A stretch of DNA of 44,022 nt, from positions 72,734 to 116,755 of the forward strand of contig JAFCFZ010000001.1 of the NCBI GenBank assembly GCA_017608385.1, in the 5' to 3' direction. The position numbers and the translations under genes were made by a program. Position 1 is the stretch's first letter. Each line of letters starts with the position of its first letter. Below the pieces are notes generated by a model. That model was given only the letters and a program-made list of their open reading frames with translations. It did not search any database and was not told where the DNA came from. This DNA is from Candidatus Parvarchaeota archaeon. GTDB lineage: Archaea; Nanobdellota; Nanobdellia; B33-G15. Of the stretch, positions 9,457 through 18,342 are shown piece after piece.

Positions 9457-10475
9457 TTTTTTACCATTAAACTATAATATGGAAAAATCTCTTTTTCTGC
9501 TTTTTTTCTTGAAACATGACAAATTTTACCCAATTCTTCTGAAATTTCCTTTTTTTTCCTTCGTAGGGACATTGTTTTCATCATTTTGAATATTCTTGAA
9601 GGGCTTTTGTATTTCGTAAATGCTGAGTATGATTTTCCACTTGTTGCAACACCTAAACTTAACAAAACCCTAGCATATCTCATATAATCATAGTAGCTTG
9701 TTCTTCTAGCTCTATTAATGAAAACATCTGCTCTACTGACCATTTCATATGCTTTTGCTCTTTCTTCTCGTGTTTTATATTCCTCACAAATATTTTCTGC
9801 AATCCACTGTTTAAAATCATTCAAATCCTTATCTAATTTGTTTATCCAAGAAAATGCTTCTTCATCTTGACTTTTAAAAATCCCTCTCATAACCATAAAA
9901 ACATTCTTTTTTGTTCTCTTTTTTTCAATTATTTCTTTGGGAATTTTTAGATTGTTTATTGCTGTTCTTGCGTCTCCTTCTGAATTTTTCGCTGCAACGT
10001 CTATCAGTTTTTCATCATCTGAATATTTTCTTAATATTTTTTTCAAAGATGGAATGGAAATTGGTTTGAATTCTATTTTTTGACAAATATTTCTTATTTG
10101 TTTTAATTTTGGGCTCCACAGATCATCAGCAATAAGAACAATAGGATATTTTGATTCTTCGATTATTTTTGCAATTTCAGGAATCCCTCCTCTTTCAATA
10201 ACAGCATCTATTTCATCAATAAGTATTATTTTTCCTTTTTTGAAAAAAGATCTTTGTTTTGAGGCTCTTGAAACATTTTTCAATCCTTTGAGCCCTCTTT
10301 TTTCACCAGCATTTGTCTCAAAAATCTCTAAATCTAATTCCTTAGCTATTTGATAAACTGAAAAAGTTTTTCCTGTTCCTGAAGGACCATATACTAAAAT
10401 TCCCTTTCTTTTGTTTCTTATTGCCAAAACTAATTCTGAAACTGCTCTTTCCTGACCAATTATATTATTTATCAT
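9453..10475 (-). CDS. rfcL: Replication factor C large subunit (clamp loader), short form
   Basis: 340-residue AAA+ clamp-loader subunit that, with RfcS, loads PCNA onto primed DNA. Walker A is GPSGTGKT near residues 32-39 and Walker B is ILIDEIDAV. Sensor-2-like SEGDARTAINNL and a helical C-terminal collar follow. Archaeal RfcL is commonly 470-520 residues with a Lys-rich tail ending in a PIP box. Here the protein stops at YYSLMVKN without an evident PIP motif, so the C-terminal third is missing or highly reduced. The start overlaps the rfcS stop in an ATGA, so the two are co-translated. The 3' end runs 4 bases into the convergent pilus operon. Confidence 0.93.
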   Translation of the reverse strand: MINNIIGQERAVSELVLAIRNKRKGILVYGPSGTGKTFSVYQIAKELDLEIFETNAGEKRGLKGLKNVSRASKQRSFFKKGKIILIDEIDAVIERGGIPEIAKIIEESKYPIVLIADDLWSPKLKQIRNICQKIEFKPISIPSLKKILRKYSDDEKLIDVAAKNSEGDARTAINNLKIPKEIIEKKRTKKNVFMVMRGIFKSQDEEAFSWINKLDKDLNDFKQWIAENICEEYKTREERAKAYEMVSRADVFINRARRTSYYDYMRYARVLLSLGVATSGKSYSAFTKYKSPSRIFKMMKTMSLRRKKKEISEELGKICHVSRKKAEKEIFPYYSLMVKN

Positions 10476-11428
10476 GTTCCTAAATATGCCATTTGTGCAA
10501 GAAGTGCTTCTAATTGGAGGAATTCATCAGCTCCTTCAACCATCCTAAATTCATATTCACCAATTTTATCAGATAATTTGGCTTTTTTTTCAGGAGCTAT
10601 TTCCATATCATCTATAATAATTGAGTGAATTTGTTTGATAATATCAATTCCATCTAAACCATAATTTATCATTATATCCATCAGGAGGTTCATTGCTTTT
10701 CTTATGTCTCCTTTAAATCCTATTTTCAAAACATCCAATAATTCCTTTGGTTGGACCGCTCCTGCTATTTCATAAACATTTTTTGGATCTACTTTTCCCA
10801 AAGAAACGCACGATTGTAAGATATTGACGGCTTTTCTCAAATCTCCATCTGAAATCTTTGCGATTATATTTAAAGTATCTACACCCCCAATAACATTTAA
10901 TCCCTCTTTTTTAGATATTTCTAATATATAGCTTACAATAGTTGAATCATCACTTATGGGCTTAAACCTAAATACAGCACACCTTGACTGAATTGGATCA
11001 ATTATTTTTGAAGAAAAATTACAATCAAGTATGAACCTACAATTTCTTGAATATCTTTCCATCATTCTTCTCAATGCTTGTTGTGCTGGTCTTGTCAATG
11101 AATCTGCCTCATCTAATAATATAATTTTAAAGGGATAATTCCCAATTGGCTTTGTTCTTGCAAATTCTTTGACCTTTGTTCTTATTGTGTCTATTCCTCT
11201 TTCATCAGAAGCATTTAATTCTAATAGATTTCTATTCCATGAATCTTTATAGATCTCTTTTCCAATTGCCAATGCGGATGTTGTTTTTCCTGTTCCAGCA
11301 GGACCTGCAAATAAAAGATGTGGTAAATTCTTTTCCTTTACAAATGACTTTAATTTTCTAACAATTTTGTCTTGTCCAAATATTTCACTCAAATTTTGAG
11401 GTCTATATTTCTCTGTCCATAATTCCAT
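10472..11428 (-). CDS. rfcS: Replication factor C small subunit
   Basis: 318 residues beginning MELWTEKYRPQNLSEIFGQD, the usual RfcS N-terminus. Walker A is GPAGTGKT, Walker B is ILLDEADSL, and the SRC arginine-finger motif (IQSRCAVF) is present. Length is normal for the family (~320). I choose ATG 11428 over an in-frame TTG at 11434 because it matches family N-termini and lies ~26 nt downstream of a TTATAA box (11451-11456 on this strand), a leaderless arrangement. It heads a two-gene operon with rfcL and is divergent from ileS. Confidence 0.97.
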   Translation of the reverse strand: MELWTEKYRPQNLSEIFGQDKIVRKLKSFVKEKNLPHLLFAGPAGTGKTTSALAIGKEIYKDSWNRNLLELNASDERGIDTIRTKVKEFARTKPIGNYPFKIILLDEADSLTRPAQQALRRMMERYSRNCRFILDCNFSSKIIDPIQSRCAVFRFKPISDDSTIVSYILEISKKEGLNVIGGVDTLNIIAKISDGDLRKAVNILQSCVSLGKVDPKNVYEIAGAVQPKELLDVLKIGFKGDIRKAMNLLMDIMINYGLDGIDIIKQIHSIIIDDMEIAPEKKAKLSDKIGEYEFRMVEGADEFLQLEALLAQMAYLGT

Positions 11429-11447
11429 AAACAAAACTCTTTATTTG

Positions 11448-11493
11448 GGTTTATAAGAATTGTTGTGGTCATTTCCACAAATTTTAAATTAGC
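11448..11493. promoter_or_regulatory. Divergent rfcS/ileS promoter region with central inverted repeat
   Basis: Minus-strand TATA element TTATAA at 11451-11456 is 26 nt from the rfcS ATG. Plus-strand ATTTTAAATT at 11481-11490 is about 28 nt from the ileS ATG. Between them, at 11463-11480, lies the perfect inverted repeat TTGTGG-TCATTT-CCACAA, which would overlap the BRE region of both promoters. It is a candidate operator. Confidence 0.6.
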
Positions 11494-11513
11494 CTTACTT
11501 CTGGGGAATTCTT

Positions 11514-14500
11514 ATGGGTTATGATCAGCACAAAGTAGAAGATAGGATATTAAAATTTTGGAAAAAGAATGAAATATATGAAAAGGTTAGAAAGAGAAAG
11601 GGTAAAAAATTCTTTTATTTGGATGGTCCTCCTTATGCTAATGGAAATCCTCATCCGGGACATTTACTAAATAGAACTCATAAAGATATTATAAGAAGGT
11701 ACAAGTGGATGAATGGGTTTAATGTTTGGGACCAACCCGGATTTGATTGTCACGGACTTCCTATTGAAACTGCTGTTGAGAAAAAATTTGGACTAAAAAA
11801 CAAGCAGGATATTGTTAATTTTGGGGAAAAAAGGTTTGTTAAAGAATGTGAGGACCTAGCAAGAAAAAATGTAAAATTAATGTCTGATGTGTTTTACAGA
11901 TTAGGGGAATGGGCAACATGGAACAAACCTTATCTCACAATTGATGATAGTTATTTAGAATCAGTTTGGTGGTCTTTCAAAGAATTATGGAAAAAGGATT
12001 TAGTATACAAGGGTGAAAGGGTTCTCCACTGGTGTCCAAGATGTGGAACTGCCTTAGCTCCAAACTATGAAATTGTTTACAAAAACCTATCTGACAAATC
12101 AATTTATGTTAAATTTCCTGTAAAAGGAAGAGATAATGAATTTTTAATAATATGGACAACAACACCATGGACAATTCCATTTAATTTAGCAGTAATGGTT
12201 CACCCAAACTTTGATTATGTTAAAATCAAAAATGGTTTGGAAACATGGATTGTTGCAAAAGATTTAGTGAAAAATCTTGGAGATTTTGAAATAATTGAAA
12301 CAATGAAGGGAAAAAAATTAGAGGGTGTGGAATATTGGCACCCATTTTTCACAGAAATTCCTTATTTTTCTAAAACAAAATCAAAATGGATGCACAAAAT
12401 CTTGTTAACTGATAAATATGTCACACTTGAAGCTGGAACAGGATTGGTTCATTCTGCTCCTGGATGTGGGCCCGAAGATTATGAAATAGGTAAAAAATAT
12501 GGACTTAAACCCTTTAATAATGTGGGAGAAGACGGAGTTTTAAGAGATATGGGTCCTTTTACTGGATTCAGAGCAAGAAAAGATGATGAAAAAATAGTGG
12601 ATGCTTTGGATAAAAAGAGTCTCCTAGTTGGAGATTCTAGATTTTCTCATGAATATCCTACTTGTGAAAGATGTGAAACTCCTGTCTTATTTAGAACAAC
12701 AACTCAATGGTTTATCAAAGCAACAAAAGCCAAAACAAAGATGTTGAAAGAAAACAAGAAGATTTATTGGGTTCCTGATTGGGCAGGAAAAAAGAGATTT
12801 TCTTTGTGGTTAAAAAATATCAAGGATTGGTGTGTAACAAGACAAAGATATTGGGGAATTCCTATTCCTATTTGGGAATGTGATAAATGTAAAAAAATAG
12901 AAGTTATTGGAAACAAAAAAGAACTCAAGAAAAGACCAAAAAATCTTCATAAACCAGATATTGACAATGTTACATGGAAGTGTAAATGTGGAGGAACATT
13001 CAGGAGAAACCCAGATGTCTTAGATGTATGGTTGGATTCTGCTTGTGCTCCTTTTGCAAGCCTTTCATATCCAAATAATCAGAAATTATTCAAAAAATTA
13101 TATCCAGCTGATTTGATTATTGAGTCTCATGATCAATTCAGAGGTTGGTTTTACTCTTTAATGGCTATGAACACTTTTCTCTTTGAAAAAAGCCCTTACA
13201 ATTCAGTATACATGCATGGACATGTTTTGAATGAAAAAGGAGAGAAAATGAGTAAGAGATTAGGAAATTTTATTCCGGTTCCTAAAATAATGAGTGATTA
13301 TGGAGCAGATTTATTTAGAATGGGAGCAATGATTGCAACCCACCCAGGACTAGATTGGAACTTTGGGGAAAGATCCTTGAAGGAAGCATATAAAATATTG
13401 AATACCTTATGGAATTTGAAAGAATTGATTGAAGGAGCTTCTAAACTTCACAAAATAAAACCTAAAGAGATAGTTTCTCTAGGAAATGAAGAGGATAAAT
13501 GGATCATTTCAAGGATAAATTCTCTTGTTTTTGAAACAACTCAAAGAATGGAAGAATATGAATTAAGTGAGCCAGGTAAATTAATTGCGGATTTTATTTT
13601 AGAAGATTTTAGCAGGTGGTATGGAAAATTAGTAAGAGATAGATTATTCAACTCAGGAAAAAAAGAAGCAGAAAAAGTCCTCAACAATATGTATTATTTA
13701 ATGAGAAGGGTATTGTTGCTTGCAGCTCCAATTGTCCCATTTATCACGGAAGAGGTTTATCAAAAGATGAAAATGGGTGAAAGTATCCATTTAGAGAAAT
13801 GGCCTTCTTATGAAAAAAAATTGATCTCTATTAAATTGGAAAAAGAAATGGATTTTGCCAGAAAAATGGTTCAAAACATTATGGCATTGAGGGACAGGGA
13901 AAAAATAGGAGTTAGATGGCCAATTGAAAAGGTTTTATTGGTTTCAAACATAGATGATCTCAAAAAAATGGATAGGTTCATAGAATTAGTTAGAAATTAT
14001 ACTAATGTTGTGGAGATTGAATTGACCAACAAACATCCTAATGTGGAAATGTCCTTTAAATTCAATTATGATAATCTAAAAAGACATGGGGATAAAGTAG
14101 CTTCAGTAATAACAAAGGTTATGGGTTCTGATCCAAAAGGAGTAATGGAGAAATTAGACAATGGAGAAATGGAAATTAATGGTCTAAAGTTAACCCATAG
14201 TGATTTTAAATTTGAGATGAAATCAGATAAGTATTCTATTTCAAAAACAGATTTTGGAACAATATATCTCGATAGAGAAATCTCTGAAAAAGGAATGGAA
14301 CAAGGATATGTCAGAGAAATAATAAGAAGAATTCAAGAAGAAAGAAAAAAGAAGCAATTGCAAAGAAAGGATTTTATGGTGGTTAAATTGGCCACAGATA
14401 AGGAAATGGAAGCTATTTTAGAGAAAAATAAAGAGGAGATAGAAACACGAACTAATTCCAGATTTGAATTTGGAGAGGGAGAAAATGAATTTAAAATCAA

Positions 14501-14543
14501 AGACAGAAAATTCAAAATATCTATTCTTAAAAAAGTGAATTGA
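11514..14543 (+). CDS. ileS: Isoleucyl-tRNA synthetase
   Basis: 1009-residue class I synthetase that charges tRNA-Ile. The HIGH-type motif (PYANGNPHPGH) ends near residue 49. The CP1 editing domain contains TTTPWTIPFNLAV, a WCPRCG zinc motif and a second Cys cluster (CDKCKK, CKCGG), and KMSKR lies at residues 578-582. A C-terminal anticodon-binding helical domain follows. Length is normal for archaeal/eukaryotic-type IleRS. The ATG at 11514 is ~28 nt from a TATA-like box and has no clear Shine-Dalgarno, so it is probably leaderless. Its stop overlaps the convergent VIT-like pseudogene by 17 bases. A candidate tRNA substrate with UAU anticodon is encoded at 25881. Confidence 0.97.
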   Translation: MGYDQHKVEDRILKFWKKNEIYEKVRKRKGKKFFYLDGPPYANGNPHPGHLLNRTHKDIIRRYKWMNGFNVWDQPGFDCHGLPIETAVEKKFGLKNKQDIVNFGEKRFVKECEDLARKNVKLMSDVFYRLGEWATWNKPYLTIDDSYLESVWWSFKELWKKDLVYKGERVLHWCPRCGTALAPNYEIVYKNLSDKSIYVKFPVKGRDNEFLIIWTTTPWTIPFNLAVMVHPNFDYVKIKNGLETWIVAKDLVKNLGDFEIIETMKGKKLEGVEYWHPFFTEIPYFSKTKSKWMHKILLTDKYVTLEAGTGLVHSAPGCGPEDYEIGKKYGLKPFNNVGEDGVLRDMGPFTGFRARKDDEKIVDALDKKSLLVGDSRFSHEYPTCERCETPVLFRTTTQWFIKATKAKTKMLKENKKIYWVPDWAGKKRFSLWLKNIKDWCVTRQRYWGIPIPIWECDKCKKIEVIGNKKELKKRPKNLHKPDIDNVTWKCKCGGTFRRNPDVLDVWLDSACAPFASLSYPNNQKLFKKLYPADLIIESHDQFRGWFYSLMAMNTFLFEKSPYNSVYMHGHVLNEKGEKMSKRLGNFIPVPKIMSDYGADLFRMGAMIATHPGLDWNFGERSLKEAYKILNTLWNLKELIEGASKLHKIKPKEIVSLGNEEDKWIISRINSLVFETTQRMEEYELSEPGKLIADFILEDFSRWYGKLVRDRLFNSGKKEAEKVLNNMYYLMRRVLLLAAPIVPFITEEVYQKMKMGESIHLEKWPSYEKKLISIKLEKEMDFARKMVQNIMALRDREKIGVRWPIEKVLLVSNIDDLKKMDRFIELVRNYTNVVEIELTNKHPNVEMSFKFNYDNLKRHGDKVASVITKVMGSDPKGVMEKLDNGEMEINGLKLTHSDFKFEMKSDKYSISKTDFGTIYLDREISEKGMEQGYVREIIRRIQEERKKKQLQRKDFMVVKLATDKEMEAILEKNKEEIETRTNSRFEFGEGENEFKIKDRKFKISILKKVN

Positions 14544-14996
14544 CAAAATTACCAACAAAATAAGTGAGAACGACTACTACTATTCCAATCAATAAATGTT
14601 CTAAAACAAAGGCTTTTGCACTGGTTTTCTGAATTTTAGCAAGATGGTAGCTTGAAATAATGATTATAAAGAACCCCCAACAAATACTAAAAATAATCGC
14701 TAAATTTATCTCAAAAATAAAAAAACATATCAAAAAACTCATTGTAAAAAGAAATTTGAAAAAAATGTAGATCCCATTGTTTTCCATACTTCTCTTTTTG
14801 GTTTTTTCTCTGATTCTTCAGATAACTTAATACTAAAAGAATCTGAAAGACCATCAGCAACAGCAATTATAATTATTCCACTTAAAATCGCTGTTAAGGA
14901 TTGAGTAAAAGCATATAACCCAATTATCAAACCCAAAGTCGTTATAACTGCAGAAGTTAAACCAAAATACATTCCTTTTCTAGTGGGAGAATCCAT
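14527..14996 (-). pseudogene. VIT1/CCC1-like membrane protein split by a frameshift
   Basis: Two overlapping minus-strand frames together make one protein of ~155 residues. The N-terminal part (14996 down to ~14739) begins MDSPTRKGMYFGLTSAVITT, carries GIIIIAVADGLSDSFSIKLSEESE and then KTMGSTFF. The second frame continues KFLFTMSFLICFF ... LEHLLIGIVVVVLTYFVGNF. They join across a run of seven T (minus strand; A7 at 14759-14765); eight T would fuse them in frame. Gene content resembles archaeal VIT/CCC1-family proteins that move Fe2+/Mn2+. Here it is either a pseudogene, a sequencing indel, or rescued by slippage. It starts ~100 bp from tbp, divergently. Confidence 0.8.
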
Positions 14997-15077
14997 ATTA
15001 TTTCACAACAATACTTATTAATAAAAATTGACCCTTGTTGCGTGTGCTTCGTTTGAAAGCTTAAATAATTTACTGTT

Positions 15078-15092
15078 CTATTTATAAAATAG
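15078..15092 (+). promoter_or_regulatory. Palindromic TATA-like element just upstream of tbp
   Basis: CTATTT-ATA-AAATAG is a perfect inverted repeat containing a strong TATA-box core (TTTATAAAA), centred 16 nt before the tbp ATG. That is too close to set the start of a leaderless mRNA. A second TATA-like stretch (CTTAAATAATTT, 15059-15070) fits better as the promoter. An AGGTG Shine-Dalgarno follows at 15091-15095. Confidence 0.5.
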
Positions 15093-15100
15093 GTGTAATT

Positions 15101-15703
15101 ATGTTTAAAAAAGAATATACAATACAAAATGTGGTCGCAAGCGCAGACCTACACACAATAGTGCCTCTTGAGAAAGTTTCTAGAACACTCGAGAACACAG
15201 AATACAATCCAGAGCAATTCCCAGGACTTGTTCTAAGAATATTCCCAGCCAAAATAACTTCATTAGTATTTAGCACTGGAAAAATAGTTTGTACTGGTGC
15301 AAAGTCAGAGAATTCTGTGGAAAATGCCGTTAATCTTGTCATTAAAGAGCTTAAAAAGGTGGGTATTAAATTCACTCAAAAACCAGATATTAAGGTACAA
15401 AATGTAGTTGCCAGCGGAGACATAGGAGAGAAGTTGAATCTAATTGACTTAGCTTTCAAATTAAAAACAGCAGAGTATGAACCAGAACAATTTCCCGGTT
15501 TAGTCTACAAAGTTCCAGAATCACACATAACTTTTCTTCTATTTGGAACGGGGAAAATAGTTTGCACAGGCGCCAAAAATGAAAAAGAGATTAAAAAAGC
15601 AATAAATGAGCTTGTTAAAACCCTGAAGAATGTTATGGGATTTACACAGGCGCCAAAAATGAAAAAGAAAGTGAAAAAGAAAGTGAAAGTGAAAAAGCAA
15701 TAA
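15101..15703 (+). CDS. tbp: TATA-binding protein with duplicated, frameshifted C-terminal tail
   Basis: General transcription factor that binds the TATA box and recruits TFB and RNA polymerase. The two symmetric saddle repeats are clear: residues ~8-95 (IQNVVASADL ... FPGLVLRIFP ... STGKIVCTGAK) and ~99-185 (VQNVVASGDI ... FPGLVYKVPE ... GTGKIVCTGAK). After the last helix (VKTLKNVMGF) the protein ends in TQAPKMKKKVKKKVKVKKQ, a strongly basic tail. That tail is the second copy of a tandem repeat read in another frame; archaeal TBPs more often have acidic tails. The ATG has an AGGTG Shine-Dalgarno 5 bases upstream. Next comes mcm, whose start lies at the end of the repeat's second copy. Confidence 0.95.
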   Translation: MFKKEYTIQNVVASADLHTIVPLEKVSRTLENTEYNPEQFPGLVLRIFPAKITSLVFSTGKIVCTGAKSENSVENAVNLVIKELKKVGIKFTQKPDIKVQNVVASGDIGEKLNLIDLAFKLKTAEYEPEQFPGLVYKVPESHITFLLFGTGKIVCTGAKNEKEIKKAINELVKTLKNVMGFTQAPKMKKKVKKKVKVKKQ

Positions 15704-15739
15704 ATGAGCTTGTTAAAACCCTGAAGAATGTTATGGGAT
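15561..15739 (+). repeat. Imperfect tandem duplication at the 3' end of tbp
   Basis: Copy 1 (15561-15641) and copy 2 (15641-15739) share near-identical ends: TTTRCACAGGCGCC at the left and GCAATAAATGAGCTTG through ATGGGAT at the right. Copy 2 carries 18 extra bases of GAAAGT-type repeat. The offset is 80 bases on the left and 98 on the right, both 2 modulo 3, so copy 2 is read out of frame in tbp. In the original frame copy 2 would read TGAKNEKESEKE ... KAINELVKTLKNVMGYAK and stop at 15748-15750, overlapping the mcm start. Confidence 0.92.
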
Positions 15740-17746
15740 ATGCAAAATGAAGTAAGAGATAAAATAAAGGAATTCGTAGAGGAAAAATACTACGCCAAAT
15801 TACTGAAAAGTATAGAAAAAGGTAATAGGGGCCTTGAAGTAGATTATGAAGAGATAAATAGATATGATCCGGAATTAGCGGATTTGGTTTTAGACGAACC
15901 TGATAAATTCTTTGAATTGTTTGAAAATGTTCTTGTAGATCATGAATCCAAACTAAAACCAAGAATAACAAATCTTCCTGAAACAAATCATGTGATTATA
16001 AAAGATATCAGAAGTAAACATTTGAGTAAATTATTAGTCACAGATGGATTAGTAAGACAGGCAAGTGATGTAAGGCCTGTTTCTGCTATAATTGTTTTTG
16101 AATGTCCTAGTTGTGGAATGACTATTGAAGTCAAACAAAACACTAACACGATAAAGGAACCGGGAAGATGTACAAATTGTGGAAGAACTGGAAAATTTGA
16201 TACAAAATCAAAAAAAATGGTTGATACCCAAAGGATAGTATTAGAAGAAATTCCCGAATTATTAGAGGGGGGAGAGCAATCAAAAAGAATTTCAGTGTTT
16301 TTGCAAGATGATTTGGTTGATCCCAAAATTGTCGCAAAAACAGCTCCTGGTTCTAAAGTTAGAGTATATGGGGTCTTAAAAGAAGTTCCTCTAGTTTTAA
16401 GGGGTGGGAGTAAATCAACAAGATTTGATCTTATAATAGAAGCAAACAATATAGAAAGAGTAGATAAGGAATTCGGAGAATTAGAGGTCACAGAAGAAGA
16501 TATGAGACAAATAGAACTCCTTTCTAAAAATCCAAAAATTTATGAGAAATTTGTTCAGTCAATAGCACCAACTATTTGGGGTTATGAAAAAATAAAGGAG
16601 TCTATAGCTCTACAAATGTTTTCAGGAGTTAGAAGAAAGAGACCAGATGGAACTTTTTCAAGAGGAGATATTCATATCCTATTTGTAGGAGATCCTGGTG
16701 TTGCTAAATCACAAATCCTCAAGTATGTTGCTGCAACTGCTCCAAAGGCAAGATATGTCTCCGGTAAAGGAGCAACAGGAGCAGGATTAACAGCAGCAGT
16801 AGTTAAAGACGAATTTCTGAAAGGATGGGCTCTAGAAGCAGGTGCTTTGGTCTTAGCTGGAGGGGGAATTTGTTGTATTGACGAAATTGATAAGATGAAT
16901 AAAGATGATAGAGTTGCAATGCACGAAGCAATGGAACAACAAACAATCAGTATAAGTAAAGCCAATATTCAAGCTACACTAAGGTCTGAAACATCTGTTT
17001 TAGCAGCAGCAAATCCAAGATTAGGTAGGTTTGATCCTTATTCTTCTATAGCAGAACAAATAGATCTTCCTTCCACTCTGATCAATAGGTTTGATCTGAT
17101 ATTTATAATGAAGGACATTCCAAATAAGGAAAATGATGAGAAAGTTGCTTCTTATGTTTTAAACACAACAAAAGATCCTGAAATAAGACAACCAGCAATA
17201 AAAGTAGATTTGATGAAAAAATATATTGCATACTCTAAAAAAATAAATCCTTCATTAACCTCAGAAGCAATAAGTGAAATAAAGAATTTTTATGTTAATT
17301 TGAGAAACAAAGGAAGTTCTAGTGAAGAAACGGTTAGACCTATTCCTATATCTCCTCGTCAATTAGAGGGTTTAATCAGATTAAGTGAGGCTAGTGCTAG
17401 GATGCAATTAAGACGAAAAGTATTGAAAAAAGATGCAAGAAGAGCAATAAATCTAGTTACTTATTACTTGAAAAAAGTGGGGGTGGACCCAGAAACAGGA
17501 GAATTAGACATAGATAGAATTGTTACAGGGATTACAGCATCACAAAGAAGTAGAATAATCACAATCAGGGAGATTTTAACTGATTTGGAGGCCAAATTTG
17601 GAGAGAATATTCCAGTTAGTGAGATCTTTTCAGAAGCAACAGAAAGAGGTTTAGATGAGGCAAAAACAGAAGAAATTGTGGATAAAATGAAGAGAGAAGG
17701 AGAAATTTTTGAACCAAAACATGGATTTTTTAGGAGATTGAGATGA
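15740..17746 (+). CDS. mcm: MCM replicative DNA helicase
   Basis: 668-residue hexameric replicative helicase. The N-terminal OB/zinc domain has CPSCG ... CTNCG near residues 122-150. The AAA+ core has Walker A GDPGVAKS (~317-324), Walker B ICCIDEIDKM (~377-386) and arginine-finger LINRFDLIF. A C-terminal winged helix follows. Upstream in-frame ATG 15728 would add MLWD; I choose 15740 (MQNEVRDKIKEF) because 15728 lies inside the duplicated tbp coding segment. The ancestral tbp stop overlaps this start by 11 bases. The stop overlaps the RPA-like gene by 4 bases, so replication genes are coupled here. Confidence 0.96.
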   Translation: MQNEVRDKIKEFVEEKYYAKLLKSIEKGNRGLEVDYEEINRYDPELADLVLDEPDKFFELFENVLVDHESKLKPRITNLPETNHVIIKDIRSKHLSKLLVTDGLVRQASDVRPVSAIIVFECPSCGMTIEVKQNTNTIKEPGRCTNCGRTGKFDTKSKKMVDTQRIVLEEIPELLEGGEQSKRISVFLQDDLVDPKIVAKTAPGSKVRVYGVLKEVPLVLRGGSKSTRFDLIIEANNIERVDKEFGELEVTEEDMRQIELLSKNPKIYEKFVQSIAPTIWGYEKIKESIALQMFSGVRRKRPDGTFSRGDIHILFVGDPGVAKSQILKYVAATAPKARYVSGKGATGAGLTAAVVKDEFLKGWALEAGALVLAGGGICCIDEIDKMNKDDRVAMHEAMEQQTISISKANIQATLRSETSVLAAANPRLGRFDPYSSIAEQIDLPSTLINRFDLIFIMKDIPNKENDEKVASYVLNTTKDPEIRQPAIKVDLMKKYIAYSKKINPSLTSEAISEIKNFYVNLRNKGSSSEETVRPIPISPRQLEGLIRLSEASARMQLRRKVLKKDARRAINLVTYYLKKVGVDPETGELDIDRIVTGITASQRSRIITIREILTDLEAKFGENIPVSEIFSEATERGLDEAKTEEIVDKMKREGEIFEPKHGFFRRLR

Positions 17747-18342
17747 TTGAGAGAGCAACAGCATACAAATTAGGCATTGGTAAACTAATGAGGGGGGAAT
17801 GGAAAGAAGATAGAATGTTTGTAAATAATGCTGAGATCTTAAGAGTTAGAATAATGGGAAATGTAGTCCAAAAATATGTTTCAGACGATAAAAATTATGG
17901 ATTCTTAGTTATAGATGATGAGACTGGAACTATAAGAGTTCGTGTTTTTAGGGAAGATTTGAGATTAATGAATCATGTCAGATTAGGAGACATAGTAGAA
18001 ACAATTGGTAAATTAAAAAAATATAATGATGAAGTATACATTTCTCCTGAGATTAATAGGAGGATCTTTGATCCAAATATGTACTTCTTGAGAAAGATAG
18101 AGTTATTCAAGGAATTTAAGCCACAAGATGTAGAGGTTGCTGAAGAATATACAATGGATGGAAAAGAAAAGGAAAAAATGTTGAAATTGATTGAAGAAAT
18201 TGATAAGGGAGAAGGTGCCTTTTTTGATGAAATTGTTGAGAAAATCAAAATGGGAAAAAAAGATGTGGAAACAATATTATATAATCTTTTAAAAGATGGA
18301 TATGTTTATGAACCAAGACAAAGGAGATATCGAGTGTTATGA
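17743..18342 (+). CDS. RPA32-like single-stranded DNA-binding protein
   Basis: 199 residues. An N-terminal OB fold (about 35-110: EILRVRIMGNVVQKYV ... FLVIDDETGTIRVRVF ... LGDIVETIGKL) is followed by a linker. A C-terminal winged helix (about 145-199: FFDEIVEKIKMGKKDVETIL ... GYVYEPRQRRYRVL) completes it. This is the domain order of RPA2/RPA32 and archaeal RPA-associated proteins, so it likely protects ssDNA at forks alongside MCM. It starts in an ATGA overlap with mcm and ends overlapping the aIF2-beta start by 4 bases. No RPA70-like gene is visible in this window. Confidence 0.85.
   Translation: MIERATAYKLGIGKLMRGEWKEDRMFVNNAEILRVRIMGNVVQKYVSDDKNYGFLVIDDETGTIRVRVFREDLRLMNHVRLGDIVETIGKLKKYNDEVYISPEINRRIFDPNMYFLRKIELFKEFKPQDVEVAEEYTMDGKEKEKMLKLIEEIDKGEGAFFDEIVEKIKMGKKDVETILYNLLKDGYVYEPRQRRYRVL

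Noticed and set aside
15642-15986. Minus-strand 114-codon ORF over the tbp/mcm junction
   Set aside because: It is a shadow of the coding strand and of the GAAAGT repeat, with low-complexity Ser/Phe sequence.
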